A stretch of DNA of 64,000 nucleotides from Mycobacterium simiae (GTDB lineage: Bacteria > Actinomycetota > Actinomycetes > Mycobacteriales > Mycobacteriaceae). The notes under the pieces are model-generated. The model saw only the letters and a list, made by a program, of their open reading frames with translations. It ran no database searches and was not told where the DNA came from. Numbering within the stretch: position 1 is the stretch's first letter; each line of letters starts with the position of its first letter. The DNA lies in the NCBI RefSeq assembly GCF_010727605.1, contig NZ_AP022568.1, positions 930,001-994,000 on the forward strand. Reading direction: 5' to 3'. A program made the position numbers and the translations under genes. Below are positions 49,943 to 58,387 of the stretch, in pieces.

Positions 49943-51067
49943 TCAGGAGGTCACGGTCAGCGGCAACGGAATCCCGGCCAGCGGCCGACGCACGGCACGC
50001 AGCCGCGTCGCAATGTCGGCAAAGACGACGGCCGACGGGGCCAGCGGCTGCTGGATAACCACCGGAATACCCTCATCTCCGGCCGCGCGGAGGTCGCCGT
50101 CAAGGGGAACGCGGCCAAGCAGTTCGGTGCCCAGTTCGGCTGCCAATCGGGCTCCGCCGCCCGACCCGAACAGGGCCGTGCGCTCACCGCAGCAGCCGCA
50201 CACCAGCGCGCTCATGTTCTCCACCACGCCAGCGACCGGCATCCGCATGTCGGCAGCCATCCGACCGACCCGGGAAGCCACCGTCTGCGCCGCGGGTTGT
50301 GGTGTGGTCACGGCTAGCAATGCGGCCTGCGGCACGAGCTGCAGCAGCGACAGCGTCACATCCCCGGTTCCGGGGGGCAGGTCGATGAGCAGGACGTCGA
50401 TATCGCCCCAATGGACGTCGAACAGGAACTGCTCGAGCGCCTTGTGCAACATCGGGCCGCGCCACACGACGGGCTCACCCTCGTCGACGAAGAAGCCGAC
50501 GGACATCAGCCGCACGCCGTGAGCCTCGACCGGCAGCATAAGTCCGTTGAGCGCCACCGGATTTCGACGGACGCCGAACAACTGGGGAATCGAATAGCCC
50601 CACACGTCGGCATCCAGCAAGGCAACGCTTTTCCCCGCAGCCGCCAGGGCCACCGCCACGTTGGCCGCCACGGTGGACTTGCCGACACCGCCCTTTCCGC
50701 TGGCGATCGCGAACACCTGGGTCTGTCCATCCAGTCGTTTTCCGTCCCAGCCACGCAGCCGGCCGGCCAGGGCGAGGCGCTCCCGCTCGCTCAGCACTGA
50801 GAATGTCACCTCGACACCGACCACGCCGTCAACCGTCGCGGCCGCGGCGGCAATCTCGGCACGCAGCCGATCGCGCATCGGGCAGGACGGCGTGGTGAGC
50901 GCCACCTCGATGTGCGCCACGCCGTCGCGCCGCGCGCCGACCTGCCTGACCATGCCCAACTCACCTAGCGGACGGTGGATTTCAGGATCTTCGACAGCCT
51001 CGACCGCCCGGCGCAGCGCGTTCTCGTCGACCAGCGGCCGGCGTCGGGGCCGGGTCATCATCACCAT
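49943..51067 (-). CDS. Mrp/NBP35-type Fe-S cluster carrier ATPase
   Basis: A 374-residue P-loop ATPase. Residues 10-95 form a MIP18/DUF59 domain (TTPSCPMRDRLRAEI). The deviant Walker A is ASGKGGVGKSTVAANVA, followed by LLDADVWGYSIP and LIDLPPGTGDVTLSL. A Cys motif VCGCCGERT near residue 290 is the cluster-binding site. It is the third gene of the Soe-like operon, 7 bp after the molybdoenzyme stop, suggesting a dedicated Fe-S donor for the five clusters of that complex. M. tuberculosis has a housekeeping Mrp elsewhere (Rv1229c). Confidence 0.9.
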   Translation of the reverse strand: MVMMTRPRRRPLVDENALRRAVEAVEDPEIHRPLGELGMVRQVGARRDGVAHIEVALTTPSCPMRDRLRAEIAAAAATVDGVVGVEVTFSVLSERERLALAGRLRGWDGKRLDGQTQVFAIASGKGGVGKSTVAANVAVALAAAGKSVALLDADVWGYSIPQLFGVRRNPVALNGLMLPVEAHGVRLMSVGFFVDEGEPVVWRGPMLHKALEQFLFDVHWGDIDVLLIDLPPGTGDVTLSLLQLVPQAALLAVTTPQPAAQTVASRVGRMAADMRMPVAGVVENMSALVCGCCGERTALFGSGGGARLAAELGTELLGRVPLDGDLRAAGDEGIPVVIQQPLAPSAVVFADIATRLRAVRRPLAGIPLPLTVTS

Positions 51068-51074
51068 GTCGCTG

Positions 51075-53903
51075 TCATCCTTCGACCCGGTAGCCGCGCC
51101 GGGTCGGCGCGAGGGGCCGCATCATGAACTCGGGGCGGCGCTGGCCGCCCGGCCCCAATGTGGCCCTGGTTCGTGACAACCACTGTCGGTAGACCACCGC
51201 GGATCGCCGCGTGTCGACGTACACATCCCCATACCGGTCGTCCGGATGGGCGGGCTCCAGCCGGATCTTCTGCAACCAGCAATGCATGCCCGAGTGCGGG
51301 TCCGGATGGACGGCGAACGCCAGGTTCTGGTGCACACCGGGGTCGTCCCACGAAATGCGCGACGAGTCGGGGTCGGTGGAGGCGAACGGGGCAACCCCGC
51401 CCTTGTGGCGCAGGAACCAGGTGTGTTCCCCACCGGGATGGGAGATTTCGACCATCCCGGACACCCAGCGACTGCCCTCACCCGGGTGAAGCCGCCACCG
51501 GCCCATGTGGTGGGACAGCGCACACACGCCCGGACGAATGCCCTCGGTGACCCACACTCGCGCAACGAAGTAGCCGATCTCGGTGCTGATGCGCACCAAG
51601 TCGTCGGTGCTCACGTTATGGCGTGCGGCATCGCGGGAGTTCAGCCACAACGGGTGCGTATTGGAGATTTCGTTGAGGTACTTGGCGTTTCCGGACCGGG
51701 TGTGAATCAGCGTGGGCAGCCGGAAGGTGGGCACCAGGACCATTTCGCCGGCGTCGAGGTCGATCTCGTCGGCCGCCACATGCGACCGGATGTAGCCCGG
51801 TGTCGCATGCTCGGGCCAGCCCCAGTCCCGCATTGCCGACGAGAACACCTCGAGCTTGCGTGACGGTGTTGGCCAGCCGAAGGTCACGGTACCGTCGTCG
51901 TGGCGGACACCGACCGCGCCGGCTTCGCCGACGATCGGTGCGACGGAGTCCAGGGTCACCGGTTTGCGCACCACACCCAGCTCGTCGACGGTGGTGTCAA
52001 AGAGCTCCGCGTCGTCGATGACACGTTCGTCGCGGCGGTATACCGACTGTTCCACCTCGACCACGCCGTAGCGTCGCATATATTGCATCGGTGTCATGTC
52101 TTGCGAGGCAGCCTTTTCCGGGAGCCCGGGAACGCTGTGCTCGAACATCCACTGGTAGTAGTCGTCGACGGTGATCTTCTCGCCGGGACGGTATGGTGAC
52201 TCGAAGTATTTTCTGATGCCCAGCGCCCCTTCGGGATCGATACGCCAGGACAGCTCAAACCAGAACTCGTTCTCCTCCCACACCTCGCCGGGGTTGGCGT
52301 CGCGGGTGTCGGTGAACTCGTGCCCTAGCTTCGCCATCGCAACGCGGCGCACCGGTTGCCGGAAGCCGAGCCAGCGGCCGGCGTGCGTCTCGTACGAGTG
52401 CGTATCGTGGCGTTCACTGGAGTGACCCATGGGCAGCACATAGTCTGCGAATTCGGCCGTTTCCGACCAGGTCGGAGTCAGCGCCACGTGCAGACCCACC
52501 TTGTCCGGATCGCACAGTTGCTCGATCCAAGTGAAGCCGTCCGGATTGGTCCACACCGGGTTGTAGACCCGGGAGAAGTACACTTCCAGCCTGCCGCGGC
52601 CCTCAGCGAGGAAGTGCGGCAACAGGATTGACATCTCGTTGGTACACAGCGGGAACTCACGCGGGAAGGTCAATTCGTTCCACCGCTCGTGGTGGTTGGG
52701 CTTGTTGGGCGGCTCCGGGATGAACTTGTGCCAACCGTTCGGGCTGGTGCCACCGCGGGTTCCGATGCTGCCGGTCAGGGCGAGCACGAACCACAGTGAT
52801 CTGGCGACCTGCCAGCCGCCCAAGTTGCCGGCGGCCGCCGCGCGCCAGATGTGAGACGAAAGCCGGTGGTCGCAGTCGGCGACGAGTTCCGCGATCTCCG
52901 CGATCGTCTCGGCAGGAACCTGGGCCTCTCGTGCCGCAAATTCGAACGTGTATTCGGCGTAGTCGTCGGTGATCCGGTCCAGGAATGTCTCGAAATCCCT
53001 TGGCGCCTCGGGGTGTAGCTCCTGCAGATAGGTGCGCCAATTGAGCCAGCGGCGCAAGAATGGCTCGTCGATGCGCCGGGTGCGGAGCAGATAGGACGCC
53101 ACCGCGAGCAGAATCGCAGCTTCGCTACCGGGCCACGGCGCCAGCCAGACGTCCGCGTGCGAGGCAGTGTTGGACATTCGGGGGTCCAGCACGATCAGCT
53201 TGGCGCCGGATTGTTTGGCTTCCATGATCCGCTGCGCGTGCGGGTTGAAATAGTGCCCCGTCTCGAGATGGCTGGACAACAGCAGCATGACTTTGGCGTT
53301 CGCGTAGTCGGCGGACGGACGGTCGAAGCCCGCCCACAACGACATGCCCAGCCGGGCGCCGGCTGAGCAGATGTTGGTGTGGGTGTTGTGCCCGTCCACC
53401 CCCCAGGTGTTCAGCATCCGCTCGGTGAAGCCGTCCTCCCCCGGCCTGCCGACGTGGTACATGATCTCGTCGTGCCGGCCTTCCGTCAGCGCCGTGCGGA
53501 TCCGGCCGGCGATATCGTCGAGCGCCTCATCCCAGCTCACCCTCTCCCAGCTGCCCGCGCCCCGCTCGCCGGTACGGCGTAACGGATAGAGAATCCGTTC
53601 CGGATCGTTGAGTTGGTTGACCGTCGCGGGACCTTTCGCGCAATTGCGCCCCCGTGAACCGGGGTGCGCCGGATTGCCTTCCAGCTTCTTGACCGACAGG
53701 TCCTCTTTGTCCACATACGCCAGCAGCCCGCAGGCACTTTCACAGTTGAAGCACGTGGTTGGGATCAACAGGTAGGAATGCGGCACCTTTCGCGGATGCG
53801 CCTTGGCGTCGTATTCAATGTGGTTGTCCCACTCCGAAACGGGCGGGAAGTTGTGCAAGTGCTCGTGACAGCGCAAGCCGGGCAGGGGCGGTTCGACGGG
53901 CAT
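51075..53903 (-). CDS. Molybdopterin oxidoreductase catalytic subunit, SoeA-like
   Basis: A 942-residue DMSO-reductase-family enzyme. The N-terminal [4Fe-4S] site is C51-x2-C54-x3-C58 and C88; C179 in HTNICSAGARL is a candidate Mo ligand; the C-terminal dinucleotide-binding domain starts near PTFRLPTLIHTRSG. There is no twin-arginine or Sec signal, so the enzyme faces the cytoplasm, unlike PsrA or PhsA, but like the sulfite dehydrogenase SoeA. Its partner gene 14 bp upstream encodes both electron-transfer and membrane subunits. Sulfite oxidation to sulfate with quinone as acceptor is the favoured role; another cytosolic oxyanion is possible. Confidence 0.75.
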   Translation of the reverse strand: MPVEPPLPGLRCHEHLHNFPPVSEWDNHIEYDAKAHPRKVPHSYLLIPTTCFNCESACGLLAYVDKEDLSVKKLEGNPAHPGSRGRNCAKGPATVNQLNDPERILYPLRRTGERGAGSWERVSWDEALDDIAGRIRTALTEGRHDEIMYHVGRPGEDGFTERMLNTWGVDGHNTHTNICSAGARLGMSLWAGFDRPSADYANAKVMLLLSSHLETGHYFNPHAQRIMEAKQSGAKLIVLDPRMSNTASHADVWLAPWPGSEAAILLAVASYLLRTRRIDEPFLRRWLNWRTYLQELHPEAPRDFETFLDRITDDYAEYTFEFAAREAQVPAETIAEIAELVADCDHRLSSHIWRAAAAGNLGGWQVARSLWFVLALTGSIGTRGGTSPNGWHKFIPEPPNKPNHHERWNELTFPREFPLCTNEMSILLPHFLAEGRGRLEVYFSRVYNPVWTNPDGFTWIEQLCDPDKVGLHVALTPTWSETAEFADYVLPMGHSSERHDTHSYETHAGRWLGFRQPVRRVAMAKLGHEFTDTRDANPGEVWEENEFWFELSWRIDPEGALGIRKYFESPYRPGEKITVDDYYQWMFEHSVPGLPEKAASQDMTPMQYMRRYGVVEVEQSVYRRDERVIDDAELFDTTVDELGVVRKPVTLDSVAPIVGEAGAVGVRHDDGTVTFGWPTPSRKLEVFSSAMRDWGWPEHATPGYIRSHVAADEIDLDAGEMVLVPTFRLPTLIHTRSGNAKYLNEISNTHPLWLNSRDAARHNVSTDDLVRISTEIGYFVARVWVTEGIRPGVCALSHHMGRWRLHPGEGSRWVSGMVEISHPGGEHTWFLRHKGGVAPFASTDPDSSRISWDDPGVHQNLAFAVHPDPHSGMHCWLQKIRLEPAHPDDRYGDVYVDTRRSAVVYRQWLSRTRATLGPGGQRRPEFMMRPLAPTRRGYRVEG

Positions 53904-53917
53904 GGGTGCTCCTTAAT

Positions 53918-55462
53918 TCACGACAGGGGGACGTCTTGGCCGGCCCGCACGAACACGCTCTCGTAGGCGATCAGCGCCCCTTGAACGACGAGTCCGCCGA
54001 CCACCGCGAGCGCCAAAGGTGCTGCGGCCCAGCTGGACCCGGCAAGCACAGCGGCCAGCACCGCCGCGGCAACGCCGCCCACCCAGAACTCGCGCGCGTA
54101 GCGACCCTTGACGACCATGTGCGCGGCGGCCGCTGCGTGGCCGGTTGGATGCCGACCGAGGAATTCCAGCAGCACCATCGCGACATGTCCGGCCGTGGCG
54201 ATCGTCAGGGTGACCAGCAACAACTTCCAGCCGAGGGACCCCGGATCGATGGCGGTGGCCGCGACGGCCAGTGCGCCGGAGCCCACCATGAACGCCTGCA
54301 CGATGAGGTGCCAGAACAGTAGCGGCGACTGCCACAGATCCCGGCCTTCGGCCTGGCCGAAAAGGAAGCCGGTATAGCCGGTGGTCATCACCGCGGCCAG
54401 CATCGTCGGTACCGAGAGCGCCGAGCGCAGCACGCCAGATGTGTCCGGATTTACTACGCCCGCATCCTCGAGCAGTCCAACCGCCAACCACGCGGTGAAC
54501 AGTGCACCGGCTACGCCCAGAACCACCGCACCCCAGAACAGCCACGAGCGAGGGTTGGGTTTGAGCAGGATGTAGAGGAACCGCTCGGGCCGCTTGAGAT
54601 CCCATACGAGCAGAACCCCGGTGAGACCCACGCCGGCCACCCCAATGGCCGGCGCAGCGACCGAGCCCAGTACGCCCAGATCGATGCCGGCCAATTGCGC
54701 AAGCGCGGCGATCAGCATGGCTCCCGCTGCGACCGCCTTGGTCCAGAGATAGGCCGTCACCCGCCACCCCCACGGGCGTGGATGCGCCGTGTTCAGGGTG
54801 GTCCGCGCCTTACTGACCGGGTCGGTGGGCAGGTCGGTGGACACCTGCCGGCGATGTTCGTCGGGACGTGCCCACAGGTAGGACGTGCCGGTGGGGGCGG
54901 CCAATGGGTCGAGGACCGCCCGGTCTGCACCCAGATAGAACACGTTGGGACCGGTGTTCTGCTCCGGCGCACGCACCTGCACCGGGTTGGAGTTGACCAG
55001 GCGGGCGATGCCGCTCGTCGGATCCTCAAGGTCGCCAACCCAGATGGAATGTGTCGGGCAAACCACGACGCACGCCGGCTCCAGTCCCTCGTCGACCCGG
55101 TGGGCGCAGAAGTTGCACTTGGCGGCGGTGTGCGTTTCCTCGTCGATGTAGATGGCGTCGTAGGGGCATCCCTGCATGCACGCCTTGCACCCGATGCAGC
55201 GTTCATTGTCGAAGTCGACGATGCCGTCGTCGCGCTTGAACAATGCTTGTGTCGGGCAGATTTTGACGCACGGCGCATCCGTGCAGTGGTTGCAGCGCAT
55301 CACCCCGAAGTCGCGCGTCGTAGCCGGGAACTCGCCCGACTCAACGTATTTCACCCACGTCCTGAATTGGCCCAGCGGGACCTCGTGCTCGGTCTTGCAA
55401 GCTACGGTGCAAGCGTGACAACCGATGCAGGTGCGCTGATCGATAGCAAATCCATACCGCAT
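53918..55462 (-). CDS. Fused four-cluster ferredoxin/NrfD membrane subunit, SoeB-SoeC-like
   Basis: A 514-residue fusion. Residues 1-200 hold 16 cysteines in four [4Fe-4S] motifs (C12/15/18/22, C57/60/65/69, C89/92/95/99, C116/119/131/135). From about 225 to the end are about eight helices of an NrfD/PsrC-type quinone-reactive anchor (TAYLWTKAVAAGAM; TTGYTGFLFGQAEGRDLW). In most complexes these are separate B and C subunits. It is first in the operon with the molybdoenzyme and Mrp genes and should pass electrons from the cytosolic site to menaquinone. Confidence 0.88.
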   Translation of the reverse strand: MRYGFAIDQRTCIGCHACTVACKTEHEVPLGQFRTWVKYVESGEFPATTRDFGVMRCNHCTDAPCVKICPTQALFKRDDGIVDFDNERCIGCKACMQGCPYDAIYIDEETHTAAKCNFCAHRVDEGLEPACVVVCPTHSIWVGDLEDPTSGIARLVNSNPVQVRAPEQNTGPNVFYLGADRAVLDPLAAPTGTSYLWARPDEHRRQVSTDLPTDPVSKARTTLNTAHPRPWGWRVTAYLWTKAVAAGAMLIAALAQLAGIDLGVLGSVAAPAIGVAGVGLTGVLLVWDLKRPERFLYILLKPNPRSWLFWGAVVLGVAGALFTAWLAVGLLEDAGVVNPDTSGVLRSALSVPTMLAAVMTTGYTGFLFGQAEGRDLWQSPLLFWHLIVQAFMVGSGALAVAATAIDPGSLGWKLLLVTLTIATAGHVAMVLLEFLGRHPTGHAAAAAHMVVKGRYAREFWVGGVAAAVLAAVLAGSSWAAAPLALAVVGGLVVQGALIAYESVFVRAGQDVPLS

Positions 55463-55524
55463 GGCACCTCCGATTCCGTTGTGCCAGCGACGTTAACGGC
55501 CGTGGCCGAGCGACGGTAGCGTTC

Positions 55525-55556
55525 TCAAACTTTCAAGCCCCCAAAGCGAACTTTGA
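55525..55556. promoter_or_regulatory. Interrupted inverted repeat in the Soe-like/LysR divergent promoter
   Basis: TCAAACTTTC and CGAACTTTGA form an imperfect inverted repeat in the 116-bp region between the divergent ferredoxin/NrfD and LysR genes. The T-N11-A-like spacing fits LysR-type binding, but only sequence layout supports it. Confidence 0.4.
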
Positions 55557-55578
55557 TCCCAAGCAGTACGGTTAACGT

Positions 55579-56505
55579 GTGCCGTTGTCGCCACGGGTGC
55601 CGGAAATCGGTTCGCTTGACTTGCTACTCAGCGTTGCCAGGCTGGGCAGCCTCGCGAAGGCGGCCCGGGAACATGGCGTCTCCCAGCCCGCCGCGGCGTC
55701 GCGCATCCGAAACATGGAACGGCTGATCGGCGTGCCCCTCATTGTGCGGTCGACGGCGGGATCACGGCTGACTGATCATGGCGCGATGATCGCGAACTGG
55801 GCCCGGCGGGTGGTCGACGCCGCGAGCGATCTGGACGCCGGAATCACCGCGCTACGCGGCCACCAGGCGAGCCGGATTCGCGTCGCGTGCAGCATGACGA
55901 TCGCCGAGTATCTGTTGCCCCGCTGGTTGTCCGAACTGCGCGCACGGGTGCCCACCGCAACCATCGGCCTACAGGTGATCAATTCCGCAAAGGTCGCCGA
56001 ACTGGTCCTCGGCGGCGCCGCCGACGTCGGTTTTGTCGAAGGCGCAAAGGTCAGCGACGGACTGGATTCGGTGGTGGTCGCCCATGACGAGCTGGTGTTG
56101 GTGGTCGGCCACACCCATCCCTGGGCCCACCGCCGGGCTCCGGTGGGCGCGGCGGAGCTCAGCCGCACCGCCCTAATCAGCCGGGAACCCGGATCCGGCA
56201 CACGATATGTGCTCGAGCACGAGCTCGACCATCTCGGCTACCCGGTCACCGTTGATCCGATGATGGAGCTGTCCTCGACGACCGCGATCAAGTCGGCGGT
56301 GGAAGCCGGGATCGGTGCCGCTGTGCTCAGTTCGCTGGCCCTGGCCGATGAAATCGCGCAACACAGACTGATCGTGGTGCCCACCGATGGCATGGATTTG
56401 CGGCGCAGCCTGCGGCTGGTGCTGCGATCCGGCGAGCAGTTGCCGGCGATGCTGCGCGACGTCGTCGGGGCAACCAGGGTAATCGCAAACTCCGACACCA
56501 GTTAA
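55579..56505 (+). CDS. LysR-family regulator of the Soe-like operon
   Basis: A 308-residue LysR protein: HTH in GSLAKAAREHGVSQPAAASRI (given as a block near residues 21-41), effector domain with IRVACSMTIAEYLLPRWL, DVGFVEGAK and REPGSGTRYVLE. It is a paralog of the LysR beside the YeiH gene: both share the TxAEhLhPxWL and GSGTR segments. Divergent from the Soe-like operon, so probably its activator. GTG start. Confidence 0.88.
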   Translation: MPLSPRVPEIGSLDLLLSVARLGSLAKAAREHGVSQPAAASRIRNMERLIGVPLIVRSTAGSRLTDHGAMIANWARRVVDAASDLDAGITALRGHQASRIRVACSMTIAEYLLPRWLSELRARVPTATIGLQVINSAKVAELVLGGAADVGFVEGAKVSDGLDSVVVAHDELVLVVGHTHPWAHRRAPVGAAELSRTALISREPGSGTRYVLEHELDHLGYPVTVDPMMELSSTTAIKSAVEAGIGAAVLSSLALADEIAQHRLIVVPTDGMDLRRSLRLVLRSGEQLPAMLRDVVGATRVIANSDTS

Positions 56506-56535
56506 CTCCCAGCTCGATGTCGTTATCCTGGTGCC

Positions 56536-57345
56536 ATGGCACGGGGATCAAACGCGGTCGGCGACCTGGCGGTGCAGGACGAGCCGCTGATGGGCACCCA
56601 AACGATCAGCCGCGCCCTGAAGGTTCTCGGCATACTTCGGCAGTCCCCTAACGACTTGGGCGTCACCGAATTAGCCCGCACGCTCTCGCTGAACACCAGC
56701 ACCACCCACCGAATCCTGCGTGCCCTCGTCGCGGCCGGGTACGTCGCACAAAGCAGTCGAACCGAGCGGTATCAACTGGGGCGCGAGGCCTACCTGCTCG
56801 GCCGCGCCGCCGAGCGCAGCTTGGGGTTCGACAGCGTCTCCCCGGTGCTGGAGCGGCTCAGCGAGGAATCGGGCGAGTCGACCAATCTTGTCGTCCGCGA
56901 CGGTGACCACGGCCTGGTCGTGGTGCGCGTGGAGTCGAAACACCCGCTGCGGTTCATCCAGCCCGTGGGCACCAGAATTCCGCTGCATTGCACCAGCAGC
57001 GGCAAGGTGTTCCTGGCGTTTGCACCGGATATCGCGGCCGAGGTGGCCCGGCTCGGGGAGCTTCGCCAGCTAACCCCCATCACCATCACGTCGAACAGAG
57101 CGCTGTTGCAGGATCTGCAGGAGACGCGGGTTCGTGGCTACGCCGTCAACCGGGGCGAGCGCCTCGAGGGGGTCCGAGGTGTCGCCGCTCCGGCGTTCGA
57201 TGCGCAGGGGGCGGTGGTGGCTGCAGTTGCGGTGCAGGGTCCCGAGGTACGCGTTCGCGACGATCGGCTGGACGAACTGGGTCGCCTCGTGGTCAGCGCG
57301 GCCAACGAGATCGCCGCCCTGCTGCCCGGGGGCTACCAGATCTGA
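56536..57345 (+). CDS. IclR-family regulator 1
   Basis: A 269-residue IclR protein. The winged HTH spans about 22-80 (GVTELARTLSLNTSTTHRI). The effector domain has RIPLHCTSSGKVFLAFAP and RGYAVNRGERLEGVRGVAAP, the ligand-binding signature of the family. The stop is followed closely by a second IclR gene, and the two probably form a unit. Likely to act on the iron-alcohol dehydrogenase/MHS transporter operon downstream. Confidence 0.9.
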   Translation: MARGSNAVGDLAVQDEPLMGTQTISRALKVLGILRQSPNDLGVTELARTLSLNTSTTHRILRALVAAGYVAQSSRTERYQLGREAYLLGRAAERSLGFDSVSPVLERLSEESGESTNLVVRDGDHGLVVVRVESKHPLRFIQPVGTRIPLHCTSSGKVFLAFAPDIAAEVARLGELRQLTPITITSNRALLQDLQETRVRGYAVNRGERLEGVRGVAAPAFDAQGAVVAAVAVQGPEVRVRDDRLDELGRLVVSAANEIAALLPGGYQI

Positions 57346-57383
57346 ATGAGACCACCGGTGACCCGTCGACGCCGCTGGGTGCG

Positions 57384-58166
57384 GTGACTGAGCTTCTGCC
57401 CGCCGGCACCCAATCGGTGGGTCGGGCACTCGCCGTGTTGAAGTTGCTTGCCGGGTCGCCGGATGAACTGAGCGGCAACGCAATCGCCAATTCGCTGCGG
57501 CTCTCGTCGGGCACCGCGAATCGTTTGATCAGGGCACTGATCGCGGAAGGTCTCGTGGCGCGCAATCCGGTGTCGGACTGCTACTACCTGGGCAGCGGGG
57601 CGGTGCTGCTCGGTCAGGCCGCACAACGTGGGTTCGGCATCGACAAGGCGCTGCCCATCCTTGAACGCCTGAACCGTGAGACCGAAGAGGCGATCAACCT
57701 GTCGATCCGCCAGGGCACGGAGTCGGTGGTGATGATGCGGGTACCGTGCACGCTCCCGTTGCGGTTCGAACAACACACCGGAGCACGATTTCCCCTGTAC
57801 AGCACGGCTTCCGGCAAGGCCATCCTCGCATTCTCGCCCGACGCCGATCAATACTTGAATTCGTTGCCGGCCAAGCTCCGCAAGGTCACCCCGCACAGCC
57901 TCAGCACCCCCGCAGCCCTCGCCGATCAGCTCGCCGGCGTCCGGCGCCGTGGCTACAGTATCGACGAACAGGAAAACATCGAGGGTCTACGCTGTGTCGG
58001 CGCTCCGGTGCTCGACCCGGAGGGAAATGCACAAGCGGCCTTGGTGATTCAGGCGCCAAGCGTCCGGATGTCGAGAAACCGCATGCGAACTTTGGGTAAA
58101 CAAGTCGCCCAGGCCGCACGCGATGTGTCGCAGTTCGTGCCCGTCAACCGCGCCATGTCGTTCTGA
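57384..58166 (+). CDS. IclR-family regulator 2
   Basis: A 260-residue IclR protein with HTH SGNAIANSLRLSSGTANRL and effector segments RFPLYSTASGKAILAFSP and RGYSIDEQENIEGLRCVGAP. It is clearly homologous to the adjacent IclR gene but well diverged, so an old duplication or separate recruitment. GTG at 57384 gives a normal family length; a CTG at 57342 would join it to the previous stop. Tandem IclR pairs may form heteromers or respond to different pathway intermediates. Confidence 0.85.
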   Translation: MTELLPAGTQSVGRALAVLKLLAGSPDELSGNAIANSLRLSSGTANRLIRALIAEGLVARNPVSDCYYLGSGAVLLGQAAQRGFGIDKALPILERLNRETEEAINLSIRQGTESVVMMRVPCTLPLRFEQHTGARFPLYSTASGKAILAFSPDADQYLNSLPAKLRKVTPHSLSTPAALADQLAGVRRRGYSIDEQENIEGLRCVGAPVLDPEGNAQAALVIQAPSVRMSRNRMRTLGKQVAQAARDVSQFVPVNRAMSF

Positions 58167-58337
58167 GTTCCCGCCAATTGGGTTTTGCCGAAGTCTTTTT
58201 GGCACGTCCGCTCGGACCGCAACGAGGTAGGTAGCCGCGCTCACACCACCCCACCACCCCGCCGCCCGGGGCTTAGCTGGAGCCTGTTGCCGGTTGTGAT
58301 GCACTTCTCATCGATCGGACCGAGGCGTACCGTCTCA

Positions 58338-58366
58338 CACAATGTGGGGACTCTTCCTACATTGTG
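58338..58366. promoter_or_regulatory. Perfect 8-bp inverted repeat, candidate IclR operator
   Basis: CACAATGT (58338-58345) and ACATTGTG (58359-58366) are exact inverted repeats separated by 13 bp, ending 21 bp before the start of the iron-alcohol dehydrogenase gene. The size and place fit a repressor or activator site for one of the two upstream IclR proteins. It could also form an RNA hairpin, but no T tract follows. Confidence 0.6.
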
Positions 58367-58387
58367 AAGGGCAAGGGAGCACCGAGA

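Noticed and set aside
51075..55462. Periplasmic polysulfide/thiosulfate reductase (PsrABC or PhsABC)
   Set aside because: No Tat signal on the catalytic subunit; those enzymes are exported. The cytosolic SoeABC-type is the better fit, though substrate is unproven.
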